From: Arthrobacter sp. efr-133-TYG-118
GTDB taxonomy: Bacteria; Actinomycetota; Actinomycetes; Actinomycetales; Micrococcaceae
Assembly: GCF_030209755.1 (NCBI RefSeq)
Contig: NZ_JARVRH010000033.1
Coordinates: 1-64,000, forward strand
Direction: 5' to 3'
Length of the DNA stretch: 64,000 nucleotides
A program made the position numbers and the translations under genes. How positions within the stretch are numbered: position 1 is the first letter of the stretch; every line of letters begins with the position of its first letter. Positions 50,481-59,099 of the stretch are shown one piece after another. Below the pieces are notes generated by a model. That model had not been told where the DNA came from and did no database searches. It saw only the letters and a program-made list of their open reading frames with translations.

Positions 50481-51806
50481 TTACTTGGATTCGGTGAGGT
50501 CGAAATCGGCGCCCAGCCCGGCGAGCTTTTCAGTGAAGCGCTCGTAGCCGCGGTTGATGATGTCGATCCCGGTCACCCTGGACGTGCCGGTCGCGGCGAG
50601 CGCCGCAATAAGGTGGCTGAATCCGCCACGGAGGTCGGGAATGTCGATGTCGGTGCCCCTCAGCGGAGTGGGTCCTGAGACGACGGCGGAATGCAGGAAA
50701 TTGCGCTGGCCGAAGCGGCATGGCACACTCCCAAGGCATTCGCGGTGGACCTGGATGGTTGCGCCCATGCGGGTCAGGGCGTCGGTGAAGCCGAAACGGT
50801 TTTCGTACACGGTTTCGTGCACAATCGATACGCCTTCAGCCTGGGTCAAGGCGACCACAAGGGGCTGTTGCCAATCGGTCATGAAGCCCGGGTGCACATC
50901 CGTTTCAAGGACGAGCGGGCTCAGCTTTCCGCCAGGGTGGTAGAAACGGATCCCGTCCTCGCGGATATCCATGCCGCCGCCCACCTTGCGATAGGTGTTG
51001 AGGAAAGTCATCATGTCCCGCTGGGAAGCACCCTCCACGAAGATGTCCCCGCGGGTAACCAGCGCAGCGGAAGCCCACGACGCCGACTCATTGCGGTCTG
51101 CCAGTGCGCGGTGGTCGTAGCCACCCAGGTCACGAACACCTTCGATCCGGATGGTTCGATCGGTCTGGACGCTGATGATGGCACCCATCTTCTGCAGAAC
51201 AGCGATGAGGTCGATAATTTCCGGCTCAGTGGCGGCACCGCTGAGTTCGGTGATGCCCTCGGCGCGCGTGGCACTCAGCAGGACTTGTTCCGTTGCTCCC
51301 ACCGACGGGTACGGGAGTGAGATCTTGGCGCCGTGGAGACCCTTGGGAGCGGAAATGTGGATGCCGCCCGGGCGCTTTTCGACGACGGCTCCAAACTGGC
51401 GGAGCACGTTCAAGTGGTAATCGATCGGCCGGTCGCCGATCTTGCAGCCGCCGAGATCGGGGATGAATGCTTCGCCGATGGCATGGATCAGCGGACCGCA
51501 CAGCAGGATCGGGATGCGGGAGTCCCCGGCATGGGCGTCGATCGCCGTACTGGACGCCGTCTTCGCGTTCTTGGGATCCAGGGTGAGATCACCCGTGACG
51601 GGATCCTTCTGAACAGTCACGCCGTGGAGCTGCAACAGGCTGGTGACGACCTCCACGTCCTTGATTTCCGGGACGTTCCGCAGCACCGAGGGTTCGTTGC
51701 CGAGGAGGGAAGCCACCATGGCCTTGGGAACAAGGTTCTTGGCACCTCTGACGGTGACGCGGCCGGTCAAAGGGACGCCGCCGCGGATTGTCAGAACACT
51801 ACTCAT
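50481..51806 (-). CDS. murA: UDP-N-acetylglucosamine 1-carboxyvinyltransferase
   Basis: MurA starts peptidoglycan precursor synthesis. The 441-residue protein has GAKNLVPKAMVASLL near the N-terminus and the loop GGCKIGDRPIDYHL with Cys121, the residue alkylated by fosfomycin; mycobacterial MurA has Asp here, so this enzyme should be fosfomycin-sensitive. ADRNESASWASAAL and FMTDWQQPLVVAL are further family blocks. ATG after AGGAAA. First gene of the murA-plsC-gpsA-ddl run. Confidence 0.95.
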   Translation of the reverse strand: MSSVLTIRGGVPLTGRVTVRGAKNLVPKAMVASLLGNEPSVLRNVPEIKDVEVVTSLLQLHGVTVQKDPVTGDLTLDPKNAKTASSTAIDAHAGDSRIPILLCGPLIHAIGEAFIPDLGGCKIGDRPIDYHLNVLRQFGAVVEKRPGGIHISAPKGLHGAKISLPYPSVGATEQVLLSATRAEGITELSGAATEPEIIDLIAVLQKMGAIISVQTDRTIRIEGVRDLGGYDHRALADRNESASWASAALVTRGDIFVEGASQRDMMTFLNTYRKVGGGMDIREDGIRFYHPGGKLSPLVLETDVHPGFMTDWQQPLVVALTQAEGVSIVHETVYENRFGFTDALTRMGATIQVHRECLGSVPCRFGQRNFLHSAVVSGPTPLRGTDIDIPDLRGGFSHLIAALAATGTSRVTGIDIINRGYERFTEKLAGLGADFDLTESK

Positions 51807-52258
51807 CTATACCGGTTTCCTCACGAGTTGATGCCCCCACACTTACGAAGGCTCAAGCTAAGCATAAAAGCTGACGTTACCGATTCGAAATGGCGGGGCG
51901 TGGCGAAGGCGGGTTTGCTGGTGCAGTTGGTGACGCGAGTTCGCATTACTTGGCGCCTTCGTTCACGTTTTCGCCGGGCTTTTCCACATACGACGACGGC
52001 GGGCTGGCCACAGCACGCTGGGCCCCTAAGGCTGGAGGCATGCTACCTTTCCGGCCCGATCCATGGGTGACCCCTTCCAACCCCAACGACGACGATGGAG
52101 GGAGCGAAAGAGTTTGCCGAACTCTTGTTGACGCTGCACAACGCCGGGATCAGGCCATGAACACATCCCTTGAAACGCGTCACGCACACGAAAAGGACCG
52201 GTGCACCCGTTCCTTCGGGTGCACCGGCCCTTTAAAGGTGCAGAAGCTAGGTTTCCGG
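51807..52258. other. 452-nt gap between leuD and murA
   Basis: Holds the leuD terminator at its right end and presumably the murA promoter at its left. No convincing gene is seen. A 31-codon minus-strand frame (51946-52041, opening MPPALGAQR) has an AAGG before its ATG but no other support. No repeats found. Confidence 0.5.
52190..52227 (-). terminator. Terminator of leuCD
   Basis: A perfect 12-bp stem (52198-52209 with 52216-52227) and, on the minus strand, a TCCTTTT tail. It begins 31 nt after the leuD stop. Confidence 0.85.
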
Positions 52259-52861
52259 CTACTGAATTCGCGCCGGCAGGGTTTTCGGCTTGAAGGAAGG
52301 CCTCGTGGCCTCGTAGGCCGTGATGTCTTCCTCGTGCTGGAGTGTCAGCCCGATGTCGTCCAGGCCCTCCAGCAGGCGCCACCGCGTGTAGTCATCGATC
52401 TCGAAGGGTGCAACGACATTTCCGCACTCGACGGTCTTGGACACGAGGTCCACCTTGACTTCGGTGCCGGGCGCGTTTTCGAGCACTTTCCAGATGAGCT
52501 CGATGTCATCCTGGGCAAGCTCGGCTGCCAGGAGCCCTTGCTTTCCCGAGTTGCCGCGGAAAATATCCGCGAACCGGGAGGAGAGTACGGCTTTGAACCC
52601 GTAGTCCTTCAGTGCCCAGACGGCGTGCTCGCGGGATGAGCCGGTGCCGAAATCGGGTCCCGCCACAAGCACGGAGCCGGCGTTGAAGGGTTCCTGGTTC
52701 AGGATGAAGGACGGGTCCTTGCGCCACGCTGAGAACAGCGCGTCTTCGAAACCGGTACGGGTGATCCGCTTCAAGTAGACCGCTGGAATGATCTGGTCCG
52801 TGTCCACATTGCTCTGGCGCAGCGGGACACCGATGCCGGTGTGGGTGGTGAACTTTTCCAT
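52259..52861 (-). CDS. leuD: 3-isopropylmalate dehydratase small subunit
   Basis: LeuD pairs with LeuC to isomerise 2- to 3-isopropylmalate in leucine synthesis. The 200-residue protein has GVPLRQSNVDTDQIIPAVYL and the swivelling-domain motif GPDFGTGSSREHAVWAL. An AGGAGG ribosome binding site precedes the ATG; leuC ends 10 nt upstream. Length is normal. Confidence 0.96.
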   Translation of the reverse strand: MEKFTTHTGIGVPLRQSNVDTDQIIPAVYLKRITRTGFEDALFSAWRKDPSFILNQEPFNAGSVLVAGPDFGTGSSREHAVWALKDYGFKAVLSSRFADIFRGNSGKQGLLAAELAQDDIELIWKVLENAPGTEVKVDLVSKTVECGNVVAPFEIDDYTRWRLLEGLDDIGLTLQHEEDITAYEATRPSFKPKTLPARIQ

Positions 52862-52871
52862 GGGGATCCTC

Positions 52872-54326
52872 CTAGGCGGCGTCGGTGGTGGTGGATGCGG
52901 ACACTGAGGCGGGCTCCAGGTCCGAAGGCGAGCTCAGCGTCCCGCGTACTGCGGTGGCTGCAGCTACCACCGGCGAAACCAAGTGCGTGCGGCCGCCCTT
53001 GCCCTGGCGCCCCTCGAAGTTGCGGTTCGAGGTGGATGCGCAGCGCTCCCCCGGTTCCAGCTGGTCCGGATTCATGCCCAGGCACATGGAGCAGCCGGCA
53101 AAGCGCCATTCAGCGCCGAATTCTTTGAACACCTTGTCCAGGCCCTCTGCTTCGGCTTCAAGGCGGACGCGTGCCGAGCCGGGGACCACGAGCATCCGGA
53201 CCTTGGGATCCTTTTCCCGCCCGCGGATGACATCGGCGGCGGCGCGGAGGTCCTCGATGCGGGAGTTGGTGCAGGATCCGAGGAAGACCGTGTCCACCCG
53301 GATGTCCTTCATGGGCGTGCCGGCTTCGAGGCCCATGTACTGCAGCGCGCGCTCGGCCGCCAGCTTGGCGTTCTCGTCACCGAAGTCGCCGGGGAACGGT
53401 ACCGCTTCGTTGAGCGAAATGCCCTGTCCCGGGTTGGTCCCCCAGGTCACGAACGGCTCCAAGGTATCGGCGTCGAGGTCCACCTCGACATCGAAAGTGG
53501 CGTCATGGTCGGTGTGCAGCGTGTTCCAGTATTCGACGGCGGCATCCCACTCCTCGCCCTGCGGGGCGTGCGGGCGGCCGTACATGTAGTCGTAGGTCGT
53601 CTGGTCCGGAGCCACCAAGCCAGCGCGGGCACCGGCTTCGATGGACATGTTGCAGATGGTCATGCGGGCATCCATGGAGAGCGCCCGGATGGCCGAGCCA
53701 CGGTACTCCAGCACGTAGCCCTGGCCGCCGCCTGTGCCGATCTTGGCGATGACTGCAAGAATGATGTCCTTCGCCGAGACGCCAGGGCGCAGGGTGCCTT
53801 CGACGTTGATGGCCATGGTCTTGAATGGCTTGAGGGACAGCGTCTGGGTGGCCATGACATGTTCCACCTCGGAGGTGCCGATGCCCATGGCGAGCGCCCC
53901 GAAGGCGCCGTGGGTCGAGGTGTGGGAATCGCCACAGACTACCGTCATGCCGGGCTGGGTGAGGCCCAGCTGCGGGCCGACAACGTGCACAATGCCTTGT
54001 TCGGCGTCGCCAAGCGAGTGCAGGCGGACTCCGAACTCCTTGCAGTTGTTGCGCAGGGTCTGGATCTGCGTGCGGCTGGTCAGATCGGCGATCGGCTTGT
54101 CAATGTCCAGCGTCGGCGTGTTGTGGTCTTCCGTGGCGATGGTGAGGTCGGGGCGGCGCAGAGGGCGTCCGGCCAGGCGCAAGCCCTCAAAGGCCTGCGG
54201 TGAGGTCACCTCATGCACGAGGTGCAGGTCGATGAACAGAAGGTCGGGCTGGGCGTTGGCTCCTTCGCCTTCGCCCTTGCGCACCACGTGCGCATCCCAA
54301 ACTTTCTCGGCCAGTGTTTTTCCCAC
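52872..54326 (-). CDS. leuC: 3-isopropylmalate dehydratase large subunit
   Basis: The aconitase-family Fe-S subunit of isopropylmalate isomerase. The 484-residue protein has DLHLVHEVTSPQAFEGL, VVCGDSHTSTHGAFGA, and the cluster Cys residues in FLGSCTNSRIEDL and CSMCLGMNPDQ. The last ~25 residues form a Ser/Thr/Ala-rich tail. Start GTG after AAGGGAG. Divergent from an IclR-type regulator, its likely controller. Confidence 0.96.
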   Translation of the reverse strand: MGKTLAEKVWDAHVVRKGEGEGANAQPDLLFIDLHLVHEVTSPQAFEGLRLAGRPLRRPDLTIATEDHNTPTLDIDKPIADLTSRTQIQTLRNNCKEFGVRLHSLGDAEQGIVHVVGPQLGLTQPGMTVVCGDSHTSTHGAFGALAMGIGTSEVEHVMATQTLSLKPFKTMAINVEGTLRPGVSAKDIILAVIAKIGTGGGQGYVLEYRGSAIRALSMDARMTICNMSIEAGARAGLVAPDQTTYDYMYGRPHAPQGEEWDAAVEYWNTLHTDHDATFDVEVDLDADTLEPFVTWGTNPGQGISLNEAVPFPGDFGDENAKLAAERALQYMGLEAGTPMKDIRVDTVFLGSCTNSRIEDLRAAADVIRGREKDPKVRMLVVPGSARVRLEAEAEGLDKVFKEFGAEWRFAGCSMCLGMNPDQLEPGERCASTSNRNFEGRQGKGGRTHLVSPVVAAATAVRGTLSSPSDLEPASVSASTTTDAA

Positions 54327-54408
54327 GGCCTGCTCCCTTCACTGCGGTTGGCTTGACTACTTCCACTGAACATCAGCGATCCGAACTTCGCCAGTGAAAC
54401 AACTTGCA

Positions 54409-54423
54409 TCTCAGATATTGAGA
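54409..54423. promoter_or_regulatory. Candidate operator between leuC and the IclR gene
   Basis: TCTCA-GATAT-TGAGA is an inverted repeat (perfect 5-bp arms) in the 112-nt divergent gap, 16 nt before the regulator ATG and 82 nt before leuC. Confidence 0.45.
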
Positions 54424-54438
54424 CGGCAATATCATTAC

Positions 54439-55158
54439 ATGGACAATTCTAGTGGAGTCGGCGTCATCGATAAAGCGGCCCAGGTGCTCGACGCGCTTGA
54501 GGCGGGGCCAACCACCTTGGCTCAACTTGTGGCAGCAACAGGCCTGGCCCGCCCCACCGTGCACCGGCTGGCGCTGGCACTCGTCCACCACCGCCTTGTG
54601 AGCCGTGACATCCAAGGCCGCTTTGTCCTCGGCAGCCGCCTTGTTGAGCTTGCTTCGGCGGCCGGCGAAGACCGGCTCATCGCTTCTGCGGGCCCGGTCT
54701 TGATCCAGTTGCGCGATGCCACCGGAGAGAGCGCTCAAATCTTCCGGCGCCAGGGCGACTGGCGTGTCTGCGTCGCCTCGGCCGAACGCCCCATCGGCCT
54801 GCGCGACACCATTCCCGTGGGCACCCAGCTTTCCATGAAGGCCGGCTCCGCCGCCCAGATCCTGCTGGCGTGGGAAGACCACGACCGCCTCCTGGACGGA
54901 CTCCAGAATGCCCGGTTCACGCCAACCGTCCTGGCAGGAGTACGACGCCGGGGCTGGGCCCAGAGCCTCGGCGAACGCGAGCCTGGGGTCGCCTCAGTTT
55001 CCGCACCCGTGCGCGGCCCTTCCGGCCGGGTCATTGCTGCGGTGTCCATCTCGGGCCCTATCGAGCGCCTGACCCGCCAGCCGGGACGCCTCCACGCCGA
55101 AGTCGTCTGCAACGCCGCCCGGGTACTGACCGAAGCGCTGCGCAAAAACAACGACTAA
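54439..55158 (+). CDS. IclR-family regulator, probably of leuCD (LtbR/NdgR type)
   Basis: A 239-residue IclR-type protein with an N-terminal winged helix (about residues 5-65: LAQLVAATGLARPTVHRLAL) and a C-terminal effector domain (80-235). Regulators of this kind divergent from leuCD are known as LtbR in Corynebacterium and NdgR in Streptomyces and control leucine and other amino acid genes; the same role is inferred from position. ATG 54439 is the family start; it has no clear ribosome binding site, so the mRNA may be nearly leaderless. Confidence 0.88.
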   Translation: MDNSSGVGVIDKAAQVLDALEAGPTTLAQLVAATGLARPTVHRLALALVHHRLVSRDIQGRFVLGSRLVELASAAGEDRLIASAGPVLIQLRDATGESAQIFRRQGDWRVCVASAERPIGLRDTIPVGTQLSMKAGSAAQILLAWEDHDRLLDGLQNARFTPTVLAGVRRRGWAQSLGEREPGVASVSAPVRGPSGRVIAAVSISGPIERLTRQPGRLHAEVVCNAARVLTEALRKNND

Positions 55159-55226
55159 GCGCATCCCGTTTCCACCTGATTCCCATCTGCGCCCCTCCTG
55201 TTGATGGGCGCAGGTAGGGTAGGCGC

Positions 55227-55793
55227 ATGAACAGCTTTGCCGTGTTCCTGCGCGGGATCAACGTGGGCGGGATCAACATCAAGATGGCCGACCTCAAAGC
55301 AGCCCTCAAGGCGTACCCTTTCACTGACGTCAAGACCCTGCTGGCCAGTGGCAACGTAGTGCTCCAGAGCGAGCTCGACGCGGCGGGAGTCAAGGAACAG
55401 TGCGAAAAGTGCTTGAGGGAAGCATTTGGCTACGACGCCTGGGTGGTGGTCCTGACCGCGGAGCGGGTTGCCCAACTCGTGGAAGCCTGCCCTTATCCGG
55501 CCGACGACAAAACCACGCACAGCTACATCACCCTCGCCTCCGACGCGGCCATGTTGGACGAACTCTTCGACGCCGGCACAGCCCTCGGCACCCGGGAGCA
55601 GGGTGGTGTCGAGCAAGTCCGGCTGGGCCCCGAGGCCTCGGCGTGGCTCGCCCCGGCGGGAGGCACCCTGGACAGCCCCTTCAGCAAGCTCTCCGCAAAG
55701 GCCCGCTACAAGGCGAGCACGACCACCCGGAACCTGCGCACGCTCATCAAGGTCAGGGACGCCGCAGAGGCCCTTCAGAAGGACAGCGCCTAG
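55227..55793 (+). CDS. DUF1697 domain-containing protein
   Basis: A 188-residue protein of the DUF1697 family, recognised from FAVFLRGINVGG, MADLKAALKAYPFTDVKTLLASGNVV and SKLSAKARYKASTTTRNLRTL. No catalytic residues are known; function unknown. AGGGTAGG precedes the ATG. It lies 68 nt after the regulator on the same strand. Confidence 0.9.
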   Translation: MNSFAVFLRGINVGGINIKMADLKAALKAYPFTDVKTLLASGNVVLQSELDAAGVKEQCEKCLREAFGYDAWVVVLTAERVAQLVEACPYPADDKTTHSYITLASDAAMLDELFDAGTALGTREQGGVEQVRLGPEASAWLAPAGGTLDSPFSKLSAKARYKASTTTRNLRTLIKVRDAAEALQKDSA

Positions 55794-56192
55794 CGGCTTA
55801 AGGCGGGCACCCGGGCCTGCTCCGTGTGTTTGTTGGGGCCAAGGCCTCCCATCCTCTTCCCGCCCTCCGCGCTCCAATTCGAATGATCGGGCAATCTTCA
55901 ACATTAACCACGCCGTCCTGACCTTCTTTGGTCGGGGAAAGCGCTTGCGGCACGGCGAGTCGCGTCATACCGGAGGCTTAACTCGTCAAACAAGGTCAGG
56001 ACGGGCGGCCCCAGGCGACCCAGACCTCCCCGGAAGGCCATTGCGTGGCGGATGCGTGGGGCCGTTCTCGTCGGCGGCCCGCCCGTCCCGTTCTCCCCGC
56101 TTTTGAGCCCCGTCATTTGGGGGCTTTCGGTCGGCAAACAAGGTCAGCACGGTACGGCGAACGAGGGTTCTGGGGCCCGTACTCGAGGCAAA
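55794..56192. other. Repeat-rich non-coding gap before tRNA-Glu
   Basis: No supportable gene. Short open frames on both strands run through repeated DNA and look like nothing I know. It holds three copies of a ~20-32-bp element (see the repeat entry) and a CGGCCCCA/TGGGGCCG pairing (56006-56013 with 56057-56064). Confidence 0.7.
55914..56160. repeat. Three copies of a CCTGACCTT-TTTG element
   Basis: Copy A at 55914-55934, copy B inverted at 55984-56003, copy C inverted and more diverged at 56130-56155. A and B share 16 nt with one mismatch (CGTCCTGACCTTSTTTG). C extends its match to A to about 32 nt (GCTTTC to ACGG). Confidence 0.75.
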
Positions 56193-56228
56193 GAAAAATC
56201 CCCCGGAACCTATTGGTTCCGGGGGATT
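56192..56228 (-). terminator. Terminator of the tRNA genes
   Basis: A perfect 14-bp stem (56197-56210 with 56215-56228), TATT loop, and on the minus strand a TTTTTCTT tail, 8 nt after the tRNA-Glu 3' end. Confidence 0.9.
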
Positions 56229-56235
56229 CATTTTG

Positions 56236-56308
56236 TGACCCCAGCGGGATTCGAACCCGCGTTACCGCCGTGAGAGGGCAGCGTACTAGGCCGCTATACG
56301 ATGGGGCC
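56236..56308 (-). tRNA. tRNA-Glu (CTC anticodon)
   Basis: A 73-nt cloverleaf: acceptor GGCCCCA/TGGGGTC, D arm, anticodon loop CTCTCAC (CTC, reads GAG), T arm with GGTTCGAATCC, discriminator A. CCA is not encoded. Confidence 0.96.
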
Positions 56309-56483
56309 TTGCACTTTTCAACTACAGCGCACCATTCAACAACAGCACTCTGAATTACTACAGTTTCGAATACCGCTTCCGGCATTCAAGCTGAATGAGT
56401 ATTTCATACATTCAGCATTGTTTCAAATCGGCGAACCGCTTTGAAACTCCGAATTCCCGCATAATGATGCGGATTATTCAGAG

Positions 56484-56555
56484 CTGGGATACCAGGACTC
56501 GAACCTAGAATGACGGTACCAGAAACCGTAGTGTTGCCAATTACACCATATCCCA
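56484..56555 (-). tRNA. tRNA-Gln (CTG anticodon)
   Basis: A 72-nt cloverleaf: acceptor TGGGATA/TATCCCA beginning with U1 as usual for tRNA-Gln, anticodon loop TTCTGGT (CTG, reads CAG), T loop TTCGAGT, discriminator G. It lies 175 nt upstream of tRNA-Glu on the same strand; the AT-richer spacer holds no gene. Confidence 0.95.
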
Positions 56556-56898
56556 TTGGCACTTTTAGGCCGGATTCGATGGCGTAAACCTTCGCTCCGT
56601 GCCCCTCAGCACGAGTAATTACTTTACCCGAGACTTTCGATGCACACAAATCGAGCGCGCAGGCCCGCGCCCGCCCCGGCGCCGACCCTCAGCGATCCGC
56701 CGACGTCGATGCCGGCATGAAAAAACCCTTGCAATCGACGGGATCTTAGGTTTACTCTCGGTAAGTTACCAATCGGTAACCAACGCCACGCACTTGTTTC
56801 GTGGCGCAACTACAGGTCGATTCGCCTGTTAGCTGCGTCACATGGGGGGATCCCTGACAGCAGCGCCGCTGTCGGGAAGTCATCGAGAGGAATTGCCC
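56556..56898. other. 343-nt divergent gap between tRNA-Gln and the heptad-repeat gene
   Basis: No gene seen. It must hold the tRNA promoter (minus strand) and the promoter of the + strand gene; the only strong signal is the palindrome at 56760-56781. Confidence 0.6.
56729..56781 (+). promoter_or_regulatory. Putative promoter overlapped by a TetR-type operator
   Basis: TTGCAA (56729-56734) and TTACTC/TACTCT near 56752-56758 could be -35/-10. Directly after lies GGTAA-G-TTACC merged with GTTACC-AATC-GGTAAC (56760-56780), a double palindrome of the kind bound by TetR-family repressors. It is about 120 nt before the ATG at 56899. Confidence 0.5.
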
Positions 56899-58362
56899 AT
56901 GACACCGAACCCTGCAATTGCCACCAGAACACGAAGCCGTGCCCAGATAATCGCTATTGCCGTACTCGCACTCCTGCTCATCGCGCTCCTCGGCTTCTAC
57001 ACCTTGGTCATTGGGAAGATCGCGGCAGGGTCGGCGCAGCTCAATGACGGCGCAGGTCAGGCATCCGCCGGCGCAGGCCAGCTCAAGGACGGCGCGGCTC
57101 GGCTCGCGGGCGGAGCTGCGGAAGCCGGAACAGGAGCGGCCAAGCTCGCGGATGGCGCGTCAAAAGTCCGAAACGGAATCCAAGGCAAGCTGGCTCCGGG
57201 AGCCCAGCAGTTGAAGGATGGAGCCGACAAACTCGCTACAGGGGCCGTGAAAATCCAGAATGACGTCAACGCCAAGCTTGCGCCGGGAGTCTACAAGGTG
57301 GACGACGGCGCACAGAAGCTCGCGGCCGGTGCCGTGCAGCTTTCCGCGGCCCTGACCCCGACGCCGGGCGGCAACGCTGAAAACAATCTCGGCGACGGCG
57401 CCACCCAACTGAACAACGGCGCGAACCAGCTCAACAACGGAGCCGCCCAGCTCGACGCCGGCGCTGCCCAACTCGACGCGGGCGCCGCCAGGCTCGCGGC
57501 GGGCACCGATCAGCTCAAAGGTTACCCGGGAGCCGGAGACGATCCCACCAAGGGAACCGGCTCGGCCGCCTTGGCCCAAGGCCTCCAGCAACTCGCCGAC
57601 GCCGCCAACGGCATCCAGGGCGTGGTGCCCCTGGCAACTCTGAGAGCGCAGATCAATGCGCTCAACGATGGCGCGCATCGCCTTGACGCCGGAGCGTCGC
57701 AATTGCGGGCCGGGGCGGGCCAGCTTTCGGCCGGAGCGGCGCAACTGCACGACGGCACCGGACGGCTCGCCGACGGCACCGGGAAGCTCGCGGCGGGGAC
57801 CGGCAAGCTGACGGCCGGTTTCGCCACTCTCGCCCAGAAGCTCAACAGCCAGGATCCAGCGTCCCCGGGAGTGGTTCTGGGAACCCAAATGCTCGCCGAT
57901 GGAACCGCGAAGATCCGCGTGGGCATGGACGGCGTACCCGGCGACCCTGAGCATCCGGGCCTCCTCAAGGCGACGGCCAGCATGACGGACGGGACGTCCC
58001 GCTTGGCTGCGGGCACGGATTCGTTGATGACGGGAATCAAGGGCAGCCCTGCTGATCCTGCCTCTCCCGGCCTCCTGGATGGTTCCACTGCGCTGGCAGC
58101 GGGCGCCTCCAAGTTGTCCGATGGAAATGCCAAACTGGCCGCGGGCTCGGCCCAGTTGTCCACCGGTGCCGACAAACTCGCGGACGGAAATGCGCGAATC
58201 GCGGCGGGCACAGCCGAACTGCATCAGGGAGCTGCGGCGGTATCGCCGTCGAGCATGGCCGAAAAGTCGGACACCGGCACGGCGCTCGGACTTGTGGGCG
58301 TCCTGGGAGCTGGTTCCGTCGGAACCTTCGTCTTCCTGCGGAAGTTCCGGCTCGGCGCGTAG
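56899..58362 (+). CDS. xxxLxxG heptad-repeat membrane protein
   Basis: A 487-residue protein with an N-terminal membrane helix (about residues 16-38), a very long Ala/Gly/Leu/Asp-rich body (about 45-455) built from X-X-X-L-X-X-G heptads such as GAGQLKDGAARLAGG and GAAQLDAGAAQLDAG, and a C-terminal helix with a basic tail (LVGVLGAGSVGTFVFLRKF). The heptads are those of YhgE/Pip-type and MMPL-associated proteins, but no permease domain is fused here. Three spaced inserts with P-A-S-P-G-L/V break the pattern. ATG follows AGAGGAA. The function is unknown; it is likely a rod- or solenoid-like extracytoplasmic protein. Confidence 0.85.
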   Translation: MTPNPAIATRTRSRAQIIAIAVLALLLIALLGFYTLVIGKIAAGSAQLNDGAGQASAGAGQLKDGAARLAGGAAEAGTGAAKLADGASKVRNGIQGKLAPGAQQLKDGADKLATGAVKIQNDVNAKLAPGVYKVDDGAQKLAAGAVQLSAALTPTPGGNAENNLGDGATQLNNGANQLNNGAAQLDAGAAQLDAGAARLAAGTDQLKGYPGAGDDPTKGTGSAALAQGLQQLADAANGIQGVVPLATLRAQINALNDGAHRLDAGASQLRAGAGQLSAGAAQLHDGTGRLADGTGKLAAGTGKLTAGFATLAQKLNSQDPASPGVVLGTQMLADGTAKIRVGMDGVPGDPEHPGLLKATASMTDGTSRLAAGTDSLMTGIKGSPADPASPGLLDGSTALAAGASKLSDGNAKLAAGSAQLSTGADKLADGNARIAAGTAELHQGAAAVSPSSMAEKSDTGTALGLVGVLGAGSVGTFVFLRKFRLGA

Positions 58363-58373
58363 CTGCGGAAGCC

Positions 58374-59087
58374 TCAGGCGAGCAGCCGGGTCAAGGAGTC
58401 TATTTCCCGGCCGGAAAAGTCGGAGGCGAGCTCGCCGGTGCGGTTCAGCCAGATGCCCAGCAATCCGGCGGCCGTGGCGCCGTCGGCGTCGAGAAGGCGG
58501 TTGTCGCCCACAAAAAGGGTCTCGGCCGGGGTGGTGCCCAAGCGACGGACCCCTTCCAGGTAAATGGCAGGGTCCGGCTTGGGCACGCCTACAGTGTCCG
58601 TTCCAACAAGGACCGAGACCCGGGCGAGTCCCGCACTGTCAAGCTTGACCCGCTGGTAGTCATGGACGTTGTTGCTCACGGCGCCATAGGGGATGCCCGC
58701 GGCGTCCAGTGCATCGAGGACGGGCAGGACATCGCTGAAGGCCCTGACATAACTGGGCTGCAGGCGCGAGTAGTCATTGAGCCACGTGTGGGAGTCCTCG
58801 CCTCCCAGTTCCACGCCGAAATGCCCCAGGGCTGCGCGGCCACGCAGGAGGCGCTGCTCGTTGAACGTCAATTCACCGGCGAGGTACCGGTCATAGAAAT
58901 GCGTGGTTTCGTGCGTGAAGATCCGCCCGAACTTCTCCCACCCGGCCTGGTCCAGGCCGGGCAGGAGGTGTTCGCTCACGTCACGCAGGGCCGTGGTCAT
59001 GGCGAACTCAAGATCCACCAGGGTGTCGTCGATGTCGAACAGGACACCCCGGACCGTGCCGAATGACTCATGAAGTGCGTTAATCAC
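58374..59087 (-). CDS. HAD-family hydrolase
   Basis: A 237-residue haloacid-dehalogenase-type phosphatase: motif I FDIDDTLVD (Asp18, Asp20), helical cap (about 30-105), motif II VSNN, motif III Lys in GVPKPDPAIY and motif IV GDNRLLDADGA. Substrate unknown. Start GTG. It lies 12 nt after gltX and may be co-transcribed. Confidence 0.87.
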   Translation of the reverse strand: MINALHESFGTVRGVLFDIDDTLVDLEFAMTTALRDVSEHLLPGLDQAGWEKFGRIFTHETTHFYDRYLAGELTFNEQRLLRGRAALGHFGVELGGEDSHTWLNDYSRLQPSYVRAFSDVLPVLDALDAAGIPYGAVSNNVHDYQRVKLDSAGLARVSVLVGTDTVGVPKPDPAIYLEGVRRLGTTPAETLFVGDNRLLDADGATAAGLLGIWLNRTGELASDFSGREIDSLTRLLA

Positions 59088-59099
59088 GGAGTGCCTGAA

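Noticed and set aside
51890..52639. + strand frame of 249 codons crossing the leuD terminator
   Set aside because: More than half is antisense to leuD and it reads through a clear terminator hairpin.
55904..56137. Minus-strand 77-codon frame in the gap before tRNA-Glu
   Set aside because: It runs through the repeated elements, has no ribosome binding site and no recognisable domain.
57040..58260. Regularly spaced repeats resembling a CRISPR or satellite array
   Set aside because: The periodicity is the in-frame 21-nt coding pattern of L-x-x-G heptads; units are not identical and there are no spacers.
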